Made by a program: the position numbers and the translations under genes. A DNA stretch of 64,000 nucleotides, taken from contig NZ_JALBWV010000041.1 in assembly GCF_022678645.1 (NCBI RefSeq), positions 17,440 to 81,439 on the forward strand. The letters run 5' to 3'. The DNA is from Saccharopolyspora soli (lineage in GTDB: Bacteria; Actinomycetota; Actinomycetes; Mycobacteriales; Pseudonocardiaceae). Shown here in pieces: positions 1 to 7,939 of this stretch. The notes under the pieces were generated by a model. It was not told the DNA's origin, did no database searches, and saw only the letters and a program-made list of their open reading frames with translations. Each line of letters opens with the position of its first letter. Positions within the stretch are counted from its first letter, which is position 1.

Positions 1-615
1 CGTGCCGCCAGCGGCGAATGTGTCCTGTTCCCAGGGAAGTCGGAGTAGAGCCAGATCGACGAGTTGGTCCAGCCGTGCCCGGCTGACGCCAGATGAGGCT
101 TCGACCGCGATGCCCTGAGCGAGGGCGACGACGTAGTGGGCGACCGCCTCGGGGTCGACGTGCGCAGGCAAGTCGCCTTCAGCGGCCGCGCGTTCGAAGC
201 GTTCTCGGAGCCGAGCGGTTCCGATGGCTCGACGGTTGGCCAGCTCGTCGCGGATCTCGCGGGCCTCGTCGCCAGCGGCGAGAGCACCCTGGACGAGCAG
301 GCAGCCCGCCGGGGTGTTCTCGCCGGTGGAGGCCCGGACGGCACCGCGTAGGAACTTCTCGACGACTGTTCGCACGGCAGGCTGAGCCAGCGCATCGTCG
401 GCGTAGCTGAACACGGTGGCTACGTAGCGATCCAGGGCCCGGCGGAACAGACCTTCCTTGGAGCCGAAGGCTGCGTAGATGCTGCCCCGCTTCAGCTGCG
501 TGGCCTCGGTGAGATCCGCGATCGTCGTGCCTTCGAAGCCCTTCGCCCAGAACACGCGCAGCGCGGCGGCTAGCGCCTCGTCCAGGTCGAACTCGCGCGG
601 GCGGCCCATCGGCAC
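1..615 (-). CDS. TetR-family transcriptional regulator, 3' end cut by window edge
   Basis: The frame is open from the start codon to base 1 without a stop, so about 205 residues are visible and the C-terminus is missing. Residues ~10-55 form a classical TetR N-terminal helix-turn-helix (REFDLDEALAAALRVFW, then TIADLTEATQLKRGSIY followed by FGSKEGLF). I chose the GTG at 615 because a GAGGTG ribosome-binding sequence lies six bases upstream. A GTG at 624 and an ATG at 609 are in the same frame. The gene is divergent from a short-chain dehydrogenase, and the shared 120-bp intergenic region has a 10-bp inverted repeat, so it is probably the local repressor of that oxidoreductase. The ligand is unknown. 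The C-terminal part (AVRASTGENTPAGCLL) resembles regulators of the TetR_C_16-like type, but this is only an impression. Confidence 0.88.
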   Translation of the reverse strand, partial: MPMGRPREFDLDEALAAALRVFWAKGFEGTTIADLTEATQLKRGSIYAAFGSKEGLFRRALDRYVATVFSYADDALAQPAVRTVVEKFLRGAVRASTGENTPAGCLLVQGALAAGDEAREIRDELANRRAIGTARLRERFERAAAEGDLPAHVDPEAVAHYVVALAQGIAVEASSGVSRARLDQLVDLALLRLPWEQDTFAAGGT

Positions 616-647
616 GTTAGACACCTCACAACAACTTCGAGACCGAG

Positions 648-707
648 CGTTCAATATACCGCTTGACCAGGCCGTTGTCCGATGGCACGTTGGAGACATA
701 TTGAACG
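648..707. promoter_or_regulatory. Candidate TetR operator pair between tetR and the SDR gene
   Basis: The 10-mer CGTTCAATAT at 648-657 recurs as its exact reverse complement ATATTGAACG at 698-707, with 40 bp between the arms. A possible -35 (TTGTCC, 675-680) lies 16 bp before a possible -10 (CATATT, 697-702) that overlaps the right arm, facing the SDR gene. Binding by the divergent TetR is inferred from position only. Confidence 0.45.
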
Positions 708-735
708 TGCAGTCAAAAAGCTTCAGGAGATCAAC

Positions 736-1479
736 ATGGCCAACCCGCTCAGCGGAAAGACCGCCCTTGTCACTGGTGGTTCTCGGGGTATCGGAGCGGC
801 TGTGGCTCGGCGTCTGGCGGCCGATGGCGCCGCCGTCGCGCTGACCTACACCAGCTCCAGAGACAAGGCCGACGAGGTCGTCGCGGGCATCCAGGCGGCC
901 AACGGGCGCGCGGTGGCCATCCACGCTGACAGCGCCAACCATGACGATGTCGCCGCCGCTGTCACCGAGACGGTACGGACCTTCGGCGGGTTGGACATTC
1001 TGGTGAACAATGCCGGCGTCGGGGCGGTACAACCCGTGGACGAGCTGTCCATGGACGACATCGACCGACTGATCGACGTGAACGTTCGTGGTGTGGTGGT
1101 CGCTATTCGGGAGGCACTGAAGCACCTCAGCGACGGGGGGCGGATCATCACCATCGGCAGCATCAACGCCGACCGGATTCCGATCGCCGGACTGTCGGTC
1201 TACGGGATGACCAAAGCCGCTGTCGCGGGCCTCACCCGTGGATTGGCGCGGGAACTGGCGCCGCGCGGTATCACCGTGAACAACGTTCAGCCTGGCCCGA
1301 TTGACACCGATCTGAACCCCGCAACTGGGCCGTTGGCGGCGAGCATGCTGAGCGTGATGGCTCTGGACCGGTACGGCACCTCCGACGAGGTCGCCGCGAT
1401 GGCTTCCTACCTCGCCGGTCCGGAAGCGGCTTTCGTGACTGGCGCAAGCCTGAACATCGACGGCGGCTACACCGCCTGA
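736..1479 (+). CDS. Short-chain dehydrogenase/reductase (SDR), 3-oxoacyl-ACP-reductase-like
   Basis: This is a 247-residue classical SDR, the normal length for the family. It has the cofactor glycine motif TGGSRGIG near residues 13-20, the structural NNAG motif, the catalytic Ser in IGSIN, and the Tyr-x-x-x-Lys pair in YGMTK. The C-terminal region has the usual GASLNIDGGY ending. The ATG at 736 is preceded by AGGAG with six bases between; an in-frame upstream ATG at 682 would run through the promoter and is unlikely. It is a soluble NAD(P)-dependent oxidoreductase, but the substrate cannot be read from the sequence. The divergent TetR gene probably represses it, an arrangement seen often for substrate-induced oxidoreductases. 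Confidence 0.92.
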   Translation: MANPLSGKTALVTGGSRGIGAAVARRLAADGAAVALTYTSSRDKADEVVAGIQAANGRAVAIHADSANHDDVAAAVTETVRTFGGLDILVNNAGVGAVQPVDELSMDDIDRLIDVNVRGVVVAIREALKHLSDGGRIITIGSINADRIPIAGLSVYGMTKAAVAGLTRGLARELAPRGITVNNVQPGPIDTDLNPATGPLAASMLSVMALDRYGTSDEVAAMASYLAGPEAAFVTGASLNIDGGYTA

Positions 1480-1543
1480 ATGCCTGGAATTCCCGACACC
1501 CGGACAAAAGAGTCCGAGTTTCGGAGGTCGGCAGGAAACCGCG

Positions 1544-1702
1544 CGTCGATCGACTCTCCTCCGCCCTGCTCATCCCCGGGTCCCCGACCGGACCGTGATG
1601 GACATGATGGGCTGGTCGATGGTCACCATGAAGCAGCGATACGTGCACGAGACCGACGCCCTCCGAAGGGACGTCGCCGACCGGCTGAACGCCTACTTCT
1701 AG
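1544..1702 (+). pseudogene. Remnant of tyrosine-recombinase (phage-type integrase) C-terminus
   Basis: The frame ending at the TAG at 1700-1702 reads VPDRTVMDMMGWS followed by MKQRYVHETDALRRDVADRL. This is the typical end of an actinobacterial phage-type integrase, including the catalytic Tyr in QRYVH. No box-I Arg or His-x-x-Arg region precedes it, and upstream the frame dissolves into unrelated sequence after ~50 codons. It lies 67 bp from the 3' end of tRNA-Phe, a usual integration target. I read it as the scar of an integrated element that was lost. There is no plausible start codon for an independent gene. Confidence 0.6.
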
Positions 1703-1720
1703 GATGCCAGCTGAGACCCG

Positions 1721-1753
1721 AAAAGGCCGCTACCGGATCGGTAGCGGCCTTTT
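1721..1753. terminator. Rho-independent terminator of the tRNA cluster (bidirectional)
   Basis: A 15-bp perfect stem (AAAAGGCCGCTACCG and its complement) with a three-base loop GAT. It is flanked by A and T runs on both sides, so it can terminate from either strand. It lies 16 bp beyond the 3' end of tRNA-Phe on the minus strand. Confidence 0.85.
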
Positions 1754-1769
1754 CGCAGGTCTTAAGCGG

Positions 1770-1843
1770 TGGCCAGGGGCGGGGTCGAACCGCCGACCTT
1801 CCGCTTTTCAGGCGGACGCTCGTACCAACTGAGCTACCTGGCC
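1770..1843 (-). tRNA. tRNA-Phe (anticodon GAA)
   Basis: On the minus strand the acceptor stem GGCCAGG pairs with CCTGGCC, with discriminator A. The T-arm GGTTCGACCCC and an anticodon loop CTGAAAA carrying GAA are present. The length is 74 nt. The CCA end is not fully encoded. It is the last gene of a Glu-Asp-Phe cluster and lies next to the integrase remnant, so it may be the attachment site of a lost element. Confidence 0.97.
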
Positions 1844-1875
1844 GATAGCGTCCGGCTCGCTGCCGTTCGCCTTGG

Positions 1876-1949
1876 CGACCCAGACGGGACTCGAACCCGC
1901 GACCTCCGCCGTGACAGGGCGGCGCGCTAACCAACTGCGCCACTGGGCC
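1876..1949 (-). tRNA. tRNA-Asp (anticodon GTC)
   Basis: On the minus strand the acceptor stem GGCCCAG pairs with CTGGGTC (one G-U pair), with discriminator G. The anticodon loop CTGTCAC sits in a 5-bp CCGCC/GGCGG stem, and the T-arm is GGTTCGAGTCC. The length is 74 nt. It is the middle gene of the tRNA cluster. Confidence 0.97.
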
Positions 1950-1973
1950 ATGCTCTCGATCTTCAGTTGTTCG

Positions 1974-2046
1974 TACCCCCAACGGGATTCGAACCCGCGC
2001 TACCGCCTTGAAAGGGCGGCGTCCTAGGCCGCTAGACGATGGGGGC
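1974..2046 (-). tRNA. tRNA-Glu (anticodon TTC)
   Basis: On the minus strand the acceptor stem GCCCCCA pairs with TGGGGGT, with discriminator A. The D-arm is TCGTCTAGCGGCCTAGGA, a loop with TTTCA carries anticodon TTC, and the T-arm is GGTTCGAATCC. The length is 73 nt. It is the first gene of the Glu-Asp-Phe cluster, so the cluster promoter should lie just above 2046. Confidence 0.97.
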
Positions 2047-2363
2047 TTGGCCGATCCGAAACCGACCCGGCCTTGCCTCCAACCGGCTTTCCCTTTTCAG
2101 AGCGCCCCGTTGGCAGTGATGAAAGCTTACGACATGCCCGCACGGCCCCCAAAGCGGGGGTCGATAAACCATGCGCCACCGCCACGCGTCGCTGTCCCGG
2201 ACCGTGCCCAGCGCCCATGCTAACCACCTGACCTGCCGATTCATACCTCTCGGGCAACACCTTTCGGAGCGAGTCGACGCGCACCCGAGGCCGGACACGA
2301 GCACGAGATCACCGCGAACCAGACAAAAAGAGGTAATGTGATCCGCGACTCAAGATCGTCCGG
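2047..2363. other. Intergenic region upstream of the tRNA cluster, no gene seen
   Basis: Open frames here lack coding character and ribosome-binding sites. The stretch must contain the minus-strand promoter for the tRNA operon, but I cannot point to a convincing -35/-10 pair. An AT-richer stretch around 2320-2345 follows the 3' end of the TetR gene. Confidence 0.5.
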
Positions 2364-2948
2364 TCAGCTCGGCGCGGGCAGCCACTCGTCCCGAGCGACC
2401 CCGGCGAGCACCACGCGCCAGACCTCCGCGAAGCGCTCGGCCAGCCCGACCGGATCCGGACCGACCGCGCGTGCCCCCACCAGGGCCGCGAAGACCACCC
2501 GCGACGCCTCCGCCGGATCGACACCAGCGCGCAGTTGGCCCTCCGCCGCGGACTTGTGCATCAGGTTGTCGAGCACTTCGTCCCAGCCGTCCCCGGACGG
2601 CGTGCCGATGCGCTGGCAGGTGAGCAGCAGTCCGGCCCGGTGGATGACGTCCTGCTCCAGCCTGCGGGCCTCCTCGCCGGTCAGCCCGACCACCGTCGAC
2701 AGCGGGTCGAGCCCTCGGCTCAGCCACCGTTGCCGCATCTCAGCCACGCTTCGCAGGTACCGCCGGACCATCGCCTCGGCCACCGCTTCCTTGGCCGTGA
2801 AGTGGAAGTAGAAGGCTCCCTTGGTGATGCCGCTGCGCCGCAGGATCGCACTCAGCGTGGTGGCCTGGTAGCCGATCAGGTCGAACTCCTCCGCCGCGGC
2901 GGCCAGGATGGCGCGGCGGGTGAGTTTGGCCCGATGCTGCTGCGGCAT
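2364..2948 (-). CDS. TetR regulator of gamma-butyrolactone-receptor (ArpA/ScbR) type
   Basis: The product has 194 residues starting MPQQHRAKLTRRAILAAAA. The N-terminal segment through GYQATTLSAI, GITKGAFYFHF and TAKEAVAEAM is the hallmark of the ArpA/ScbR/CprB family of hormone-receptor repressors, rather than of general TetR proteins. I take the ATG at 2948; the longer frame to 3071 adds residues without family resemblance. In known systems these proteins bind gamma-butyrolactones or late biosynthetic intermediates and control antibiotic genes. No butyrolactone synthase (AfsA-like) or biosynthetic cluster lies next to it, so it may be an orphan or pseudo-receptor. Confidence 0.85.
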   Translation of the reverse strand: MPQQHRAKLTRRAILAAAAEEFDLIGYQATTLSAILRRSGITKGAFYFHFTAKEAVAEAMVRRYLRSVAEMRQRWLSRGLDPLSTVVGLTGEEARRLEQDVIHRAGLLLTCQRIGTPSGDGWDEVLDNLMHKSAAEGQLRAGVDPAEASRVVFAALVGARAVGPDPVGLAERFAEVWRVVLAGVARDEWLPAPS

Positions 2949-3125
2949 GGTGCGACTCCGGCACGTGGCAGGTCTTCCGTGATCCGCCCGAGCGACGTGG
3001 CCCACGAACGGATGATCAACTATGCCACCGGAAGTTACCGCGAATCCGGCCACCGTGCCCAGCGGACTCACCTCGATACCGGCGTCCCGCGCCCCGTGCC
3101 GCGAGCGGCCCGGAAACGCTCCCGG

Positions 3126-3365
3126 TCAGCGGGTGACCGGTGGCTGCCCGTCCTCGTCAGGTGCCAGTCCCAGCATGTCCAGCAGGAGTTTGCAGTCCTC
3201 GGCGTTCTCCGCGCTGCGGGCGACCGCCATCCTGGCCCGGTGCACCTGCTCCGACGAGATCCGTGATGGCTCGCCAGCGCGCGGGACGGGGACCGCGGCG
3301 GACTGCCGCGAATGCCCGTCTTCCTGTTGCCACAAGAACTTTCGTACGTCCAGCGACCCGTACAT
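3126..3365 (-). CDS. Small hypothetical protein (79 aa)
   Basis: A 79-residue soluble protein. The ATG is preceded by GGGGAGG at a five-base spacing, which is the main evidence that it is translated. Its second half (SAENAEDCKLLLDMLGLAPDE) looks like a helical hairpin with a single Cys; there is no signal peptide or membrane segment. I do not recognise the family. It stands alone between the butyrolactone-type TetR and the copper-chaperone gene. Confidence 0.5.
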   Translation of the reverse strand: MYGSLDVRKFLWQQEDGHSRQSAAVPVPRAGEPSRISSEQVHRARMAVARSAENAEDCKLLLDMLGLAPDEDGQPPVTR

Positions 3366-3609
3366 GACGCCTCCCCGGCCTCAGGTTTCGCCGCAGGCTA
3401 TCCACAGGTTGTCAACACCCGCAGCCCCCCAGAGAGTGATTTACCTTCGACTCAGAGTAATCAGCTGGGGTACCTCGATCCACTTCGGATATTGCTCTCG
3501 TCACACCCGCCACTCGGCCCCCCGCGGCGATCGTCCACACTGGACGTTCGACACCGTTGTCGGATACCCGCATCGAGTCGTGGCCAAAACCTGCCAGGAA
3601 GGAACTCGC

Positions 3610-3840
3610 ATGAGCAGTCAGACGTTCACCGTCGGTGGTATGACCTGCGGCCATTGCGCGAAATCGGTCACCGAGGAGCTTTCCGATCTTCCGGGTGTCA
3701 CCGATGTGCAGGTCGCGGTGGACAGCGGCCAGGTGTCGGTGACCAGCGACCAGGAGCTCAGCCGGGATGCGGTGACCTCGGCCGTCGCCGAGGCCGGGTA
3801 CACCGTCACCGCTTGGCCCAGCGACAACTCCGCCGCGTAG
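3610..3840 (+). CDS. copZ: Heavy-metal-associated domain protein, CopZ-like copper chaperone
   Basis: This 76-residue protein is a single HMA domain. It has the metal-binding motif MTCGHC at residues ~10-15, the conserved VTEELSDLPGV helix and the typical AVAEAGYTV C-terminal strand. Such proteins bind Cu(I) through the two Cys residues and pass it to a P-type ATPase or a copper-responsive repressor. No copper ATPase or CsoR gene is adjacent, so it would act in trans. The ATG at 3610 has AGGAAGG upstream. A GC-rich hairpin at 3994-4026 may end its transcript. Confidence 0.9.
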   Translation: MSSQTFTVGGMTCGHCAKSVTEELSDLPGVTDVQVAVDSGQVSVTSDQELSRDAVTSAVAEAGYTVTAWPSDNSAA

Positions 3841-3993
3841 CACTCCGGACCGGCGCGCAAGACCGCCGACCGGACCTGCCGCGAAACTGCCGGACGCACG
3901 AATCGTGCGGCGAAACCTCCCCAAAGGGCCCTACCGCATGCCACAATCGGGTCGCTGACACACCCCCGGTCAGCATCTGTGGAGATCCCCTCC

Positions 3994-4026
3994 GGCCCCC
4001 GCGTTCCTCCCCCTGGCGCGGGGGCC
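3994..4026. terminator. GC-rich hairpin after copZ
   Basis: GGCCCCCGCG at 3994-4003 pairs perfectly with CGCGGGGGCC at 4017-4026 across a 13-base loop. There is no T-run, as is common for actinobacterial terminators. It is the strongest hairpin between copZ and the next gene. Confidence 0.5.
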
Positions 4027-4159
4027 CTCCGCTGTTCAGGGGACCGATTCGGCCGAGTGGTCACGCAGCGGAGCCACAGCTTCCTCGGGCCCGTTCGATC
4101 CACTACTCACAGTGACAGGGATCACAGCTGCTCGCGGGTCGCAACCCAACCGTTATCGT

Positions 4160-4591
4160 GTGCGGGTGGCTATAGGACGAACGAAGACGGGCCGAGGGCG
4201 GCAGAAACCCGCCGACTCGGCCGAACCGGATCCCGAGTTCGACTCGTACTTGGCTGCGCTGGCCCCGGAGGAGGACCTCGAATCCACCGGAGCCGGACGT
4301 CGCTTCGGCGGCTCTCAGGTCTACCAGCTGCGGCTGCCGCTGATGGCCAACGAGCGCCTCCGGGAACTCGCGGCCAAGCAGGGCACCTCGCCTGCGGCGC
4401 TGGCCCGCGACTGGGTGCTGCAGCACCTCGAAGAAGCGGAGCCGACGCCGGGCGGCCAGCCGCCGGTGTGGCCCGGCCAGGACGCACCGCAGGCTCCCCG
4501 GCCAGCGCGGGAACGCGGCGCGCACGCCGGGTACTCCGACGTCGAGCAGACCGACGAGATCACCGTGCCGCAGAATCGCTTCCGGCGCTGA
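4160..4591 (+). CDS. Hypothetical protein with ribbon-helix-helix-like segment
   Basis: About 143 residues. The middle part (QVYQLRLPLMANERLRELA, then TSPAALARDWVLQHLE) has the strand-helix-helix pattern of MetJ/Arc-type DNA-binding domains such as CopG or BrnA antitoxins. The N-terminus is basic, and the C-terminus is Pro/Glu-rich and probably disordered. The start is uncertain: GTG at 4160 or 4166, with a TATCGT -10-like box just upstream, may give a leaderless message; a GTG at 4112 is also in frame. No toxin gene is next to it. A DNA-binding role is inferred from the predicted fold pattern only. Confidence 0.6.
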   Translation: MRVAIGRTKTGRGRQKPADSAEPDPEFDSYLAALAPEEDLESTGAGRRFGGSQVYQLRLPLMANERLRELAAKQGTSPAALARDWVLQHLEEAEPTPGGQPPVWPGQDAPQAPRPARERGAHAGYSDVEQTDEITVPQNRFRR

Positions 4592-4630
4592 TCCCCGACC
4601 CCGACCAAACCCCCGACCGATGACCGCCAG

Positions 4631-4661
4631 TCGGCGCCAGGCCCTCGCTGCCCGGCGCCGA
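4631..4661. terminator. Hairpin between convergent genes
   Basis: TCGGCGCC at 4631-4638 pairs with GGCGCCGA at 4654-4661 around a 15-base loop. It sits exactly between the ends of two convergent genes. Confidence 0.4.
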
Positions 4662-4671
4662 CTTCGCGCAT

Positions 4672-5829
4672 TCAGGCTGGCAAGCCCAGCTCGCGGGCGA
4701 TCAGCATGCGCTGGACCTCGCTGGTGCCCTCGCCGATCTCCAGGATCTTGGCGTCCCGGTAGAAGCGGCCGACCGGGGTCTCGTTCATGAACCCGTAGCC
4801 GCCGTAGATCTGGGTGGCGTCGCGGGCGTTGTCCATCGCCGCGTTCGACGAGGCGAGTTTGGCGATCGCGGCCTGCATCTTGTACGGCTCGCCGCGCAGC
4901 ATCCGCGATGCCGCGTCGTAGTAGGCCAGCCGCGCGGTGTGCGCCCGCAGTTGCATGTCGGCGAGCTTGAACTGGATCGCCTGGTATTCGCCGATCCGGT
5001 GGCCGAACGCCTCGCGCTCCTCGACGTAGCGCAGGCACTCGTCGACGCAGCCCTGGGCCAGGCCGACGCCGACCGCGGCGATCGCCACCCGTCCTTCGGT
5101 GAGCGTCGCGAGGAACTGCGCGTAGCCGCGGCCGCGTTCGCCGAGCAGGTTCTCGGCGGGCACCCGGCAGTCGTCGAAGGCCAGTTCGTGGGTGTCGGAG
5201 GCGTTCCAGCCGACCTTCGAGTACTTCTTCGCGACGGTGAAGCCCGGCGTGCCGGAGGGCACGATGATCGTGGAGATCTCCTTGCCGCCGTCCGGCTTCT
5301 GGCCGGTGACAGCGGTGATCGTGACGAAACCGGTGAGGTCCGTCCCGGAGTTGGTGATGAACGCCTTCGAGCCGTTGATCACCCACTCCCCGCCATCGAG
5401 CACCGCTGTGGTGCGGGTGGCACCCGCGTCGGAGCCGCCGCCGGGCTCGGTGAGGCCGAACGCGCCTAGGACCTCGCCAGCGGCCAGCCGGGGCAGCCAG
5501 GTGCGCCGCTGCTCGTCGGTGCCGAACCGCAAGATCGGCATGACGCCCAGCGAGACACCGGCCTCCAGGGTGATGGCGACCGAGGAGTCGACCCGCGCGA
5601 GTTCCTCCAGGGCCAGGCACAGCGCGAAGTAGTCGCCGCCCATCCCGCCGTGCTCCTCCGGGACCGGCAGCCCGAACAGGCCCATCCGCCCCATCGCCTG
5701 CACCAGCGGGTACGGGAATTCCGCGCGTTCGTAGTAGTCGCCGATGACCGGGGCGACTTCCTTGCGGGCGAAGGTCTGCACGCTTTCGCGCAGGGCTTCG
5801 TGCTCTTCGCTGAGCCGGTGGTCCACCAT
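4672..5829 (-). CDS. Acyl-CoA dehydrogenase of the carboxylase operon
   Basis: The product has 385 residues, the normal length for a mitochondrial-type acyl-CoA dehydrogenase. It shows the FAD/substrate signatures GAFGLTEPGGGSDAG and IYGGYGF and the C-terminal LEIGEGTSEVQ motif. The Glu in GEGTSE is at the catalytic-base position used by short/medium-chain enzymes; isovaleryl-CoA dehydrogenases usually have Ala there, so the substrate may be another short or branched acyl-CoA. It is the last gene of a tight minus-strand operon, two bases after the biotin carboxylase gene. The operon composition points to leucine or branched-chain acyl-CoA degradation: dehydrogenation to the enoyl-CoA, then carboxylation. 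Control is probably by the divergent TetR at 9639. Confidence 0.92.
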   Translation of the reverse strand: MVDHRLSEEHEALRESVQTFARKEVAPVIGDYYERAEFPYPLVQAMGRMGLFGLPVPEEHGGMGGDYFALCLALEELARVDSSVAITLEAGVSLGVMPILRFGTDEQRRTWLPRLAAGEVLGAFGLTEPGGGSDAGATRTTAVLDGGEWVINGSKAFITNSGTDLTGFVTITAVTGQKPDGGKEISTIIVPSGTPGFTVAKKYSKVGWNASDTHELAFDDCRVPAENLLGERGRGYAQFLATLTEGRVAIAAVGVGLAQGCVDECLRYVEEREAFGHRIGEYQAIQFKLADMQLRAHTARLAYYDAASRMLRGEPYKMQAAIAKLASSNAAMDNARDATQIYGGYGFMNETPVGRFYRDAKILEIGEGTSEVQRMLIARELGLPA

Positions 5830-5831
5830 CG

Positions 5832-7859
5832 CTAGACCTCCTCTTGAGCGGCGAGGACAGCCAGCGGCTGGTCGAGCCCGACCGACTGCCCCTTCCTGGC
5901 GTGCACTTCGGCGACGACGCCGTCGATCGGCGCGGTGACGGTGTGCTCCATCTTCATCGCCTCGACGACGAACAATCGCTGTCCACTGTGGACATCTTGG
6001 CCGGGTGCGACGTCCGCGACCAGCACCGTGCCGGGCATCGGGCTGGTCACCACGCCGTCCGATCGGCCGCTGCTGCCACCCCGATCGGCGAGCAGCCTGA
6101 GTTCGGCGAGCGCCCAGGTGTGGCCGTCGGCGGCGAGCCAGGTGGTGCCGTCGACGTGCGCGTAGCGGTAGCGACGGGTCCGGCCCTGGTAGGTGGCGGT
6201 CAACGTGTCGACGTGCGCTTCGACCGAGGCCCGGTGGACCGCCGTTGCGGGCGTCGTTTCGACCGAAACCACGGCGTCGTGGGCACGGCCGCGGATGTTC
6301 ACGCGCACTTCACCGTCAGCCCGGGCGAAGCGCCAGGTGCTCCAGGCGGGTTCGCCGAGCCGCCAGCCGCCGGGCACGTCCCACGGGTCGACGACCGAAT
6401 CGGTCGGCTCGGCGGCGAGCAGCCGTTCCAGGGCCGCGGCGACGTAGACGTGTTCCGGTGTCGTGTTGCTTTCGGCGATGAGTGAATCCAGCTCGCGTTC
6501 GACGAGTCCGGTGTCCAAGCGCCCCGCCAGCACGTCGTCGTGGCGCAGCAGAGCGCGCAGGAACGCGACGTTGGTGTGCAGTCCCAGGACCGCGGTTTCG
6601 GCGAGCGCGGCGTCCAGGCGGCGCAACGCACCGCCTCGGTCGTTTGCCCAGGCGATGACCTTGGCCAGCATCGGGTCGTAGTCCGATCCCACGCGCCCAC
6701 CCGCGCGCACCCCGGAGTCCACCCGAACGCCGGGGCCGGACGGCTCGTGCACGGCCAGCACGTCGCCGCCGGTCGGCAGGAAGTTGCGGGTCGGGTCCTC
6801 GGCGTAGACGCGGGCCTCCACCGCGTGGCCGTCGATCGCCAGGTCCTGCTGCGCCCACCGCAGCGGCTCGCCCGCCGCGACCCGGACCTGCTGTTCGACG
6901 AGGTCGACGCCCCGTTCCCCGGCAATCGACGTGACCAGTTCGGTGACCGGGTGCTCGACCTGCAGCCGGGTGTTCATCTCCATGAAGAAGAACTCGCCGG
7001 GGCGGTCCGCGGAGACGATGAACTCGACCGTGCCCGCTCCGACGTAGCCGACCGAGCGGGCCGCGTCGACCGCGGCGGCGCCGATATCGGCCCTGGTCGC
7101 GGCATCCAGCAGCGGCGAGGGCGCCTCTTCGACGATCTTCTGGTGGCGCCGCTGCAGGCTGCACTCGCGTTCGCCGAGGTGCACGACGTTGCCGTGCGCA
7201 TCCGCGAGCACCTGGACCTCGATGTGCCGGGGACGGGTGACGAAGCGCTCGACGAACAGCGTGTCGTCGCCGAAGGCCGCCCGCGACTCCCGGCGGGCCG
7301 ACGTGATCTGATCGTCCAGAGTGGACTCATCGTGGATCAGGCGCATGCCCTTGCCGCCGCCACCGGCCGAGGGTTTGAGCAGGACCGGGAACCCGATCTC
7401 GATCGCGGCCGCGCGGAGGTCGTGGTCGGTCATGTCCAGCTCGTCACGGCCGGGCACCACCGGGACACCAGCTGCGGAAACGGTCCGCTTGGCGCGGATC
7501 TTGTCGCCCATCGACTCGATCGCGGTGGCTGGTGGACCGATGAACGCGATGCCCGCCTGTGCGCATGCCTCGGCGAAGCCCGCGTTCTCGGCGAGGAATC
7601 CGTAGCCGGGGTGGATCGCCTGGGCACCGGTGGTGCGCGCGGCGTCCAGGATGCGCTTGCCGTCGAGGTAGCTCTCGGTCGCCGGACTCGGTCCGATGTG
7701 GACGGCGGTGTCGGCCTCGACGACGTGCCGCGCGCCGCGGTCGGCATCGCTGAACACTGCGACGGAGCGGATGCCAAGCCGCCGGAGCGTGCGGATCACG
7801 CGGACGGCGATCTCGCCGCGGTTGGCCACCAACACCGTGTCGAAGCGCTGCATCGTCAT
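5832..7859 (-). CDS. Acyl-CoA carboxylase biotin carboxylase/biotin carrier subunit (methylcrotonyl-CoA type)
   Basis: About 675 residues. An N-terminal biotin carboxylase domain starts VLVANRGEIAVRVIRTLR. The ATP-grasp glycine loop KPSAGGGGKGMRL lies near residue 160, and a C-terminal biotinyl domain carries the biotin site EAMKMEH near residue 640. It carboxylates biotin with ATP and bicarbonate and hands the group to the partner carboxyltransferase encoded upstream. The start is ATG 7859 or 7853; AGGTGAAGGG lies directly upstream. An open frame to 7910 is misleading because it runs through a 44-bp intergenic palindrome at 7873-7916. The partner subunit and dehydrogenase favour methylcrotonyl-CoA carboxylase over acetyl- or propionyl-CoA carboxylase. 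Confidence 0.92.
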   Translation of the reverse strand: MTMQRFDTVLVANRGEIAVRVIRTLRRLGIRSVAVFSDADRGARHVVEADTAVHIGPSPATESYLDGKRILDAARTTGAQAIHPGYGFLAENAGFAEACAQAGIAFIGPPATAIESMGDKIRAKRTVSAAGVPVVPGRDELDMTDHDLRAAAIEIGFPVLLKPSAGGGGKGMRLIHDESTLDDQITSARRESRAAFGDDTLFVERFVTRPRHIEVQVLADAHGNVVHLGERECSLQRRHQKIVEEAPSPLLDAATRADIGAAAVDAARSVGYVGAGTVEFIVSADRPGEFFFMEMNTRLQVEHPVTELVTSIAGERGVDLVEQQVRVAAGEPLRWAQQDLAIDGHAVEARVYAEDPTRNFLPTGGDVLAVHEPSGPGVRVDSGVRAGGRVGSDYDPMLAKVIAWANDRGGALRRLDAALAETAVLGLHTNVAFLRALLRHDDVLAGRLDTGLVERELDSLIAESNTTPEHVYVAAALERLLAAEPTDSVVDPWDVPGGWRLGEPAWSTWRFARADGEVRVNIRGRAHDAVVSVETTPATAVHRASVEAHVDTLTATYQGRTRRYRYAHVDGTTWLAADGHTWALAELRLLADRGGSSGRSDGVVTSPMPGTVLVADVAPGQDVHSGQRLFVVEAMKMEHTVTAPIDGVVAEVHARKGQSVGLDQPLAVLAAQEEV

Positions 7860-7872
7860 CCCTTCACCTAGC

Positions 7873-7916
7873 TCGTGAGTGGTTGTGGCCGCTCTGGCGA
7901 CCGCAACCACTCACGA
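7873..7916. repeat. 44-bp palindromic repeat, copy 1
   Basis: The ends are TCGTGAGTGGTTG and CAACCACTCACGA, a perfect 13-bp stem, with a partly paired centre. This copy lies between the carboxyltransferase and biotin carboxylase genes. Four more copies of exactly the same length lie at 26590, 37144, 49909 and 60638. Confidence 0.9.
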
Positions 7917-7939
7917 CACCTGAGCTGCGGATACTCCAA

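Noticed and set aside
3397..3412. CTATCCACAGG, similar to a DnaA box
   Set aside because: A single imperfect site without AT-rich DNA, other boxes or dnaA/dnaN genes; not an origin.
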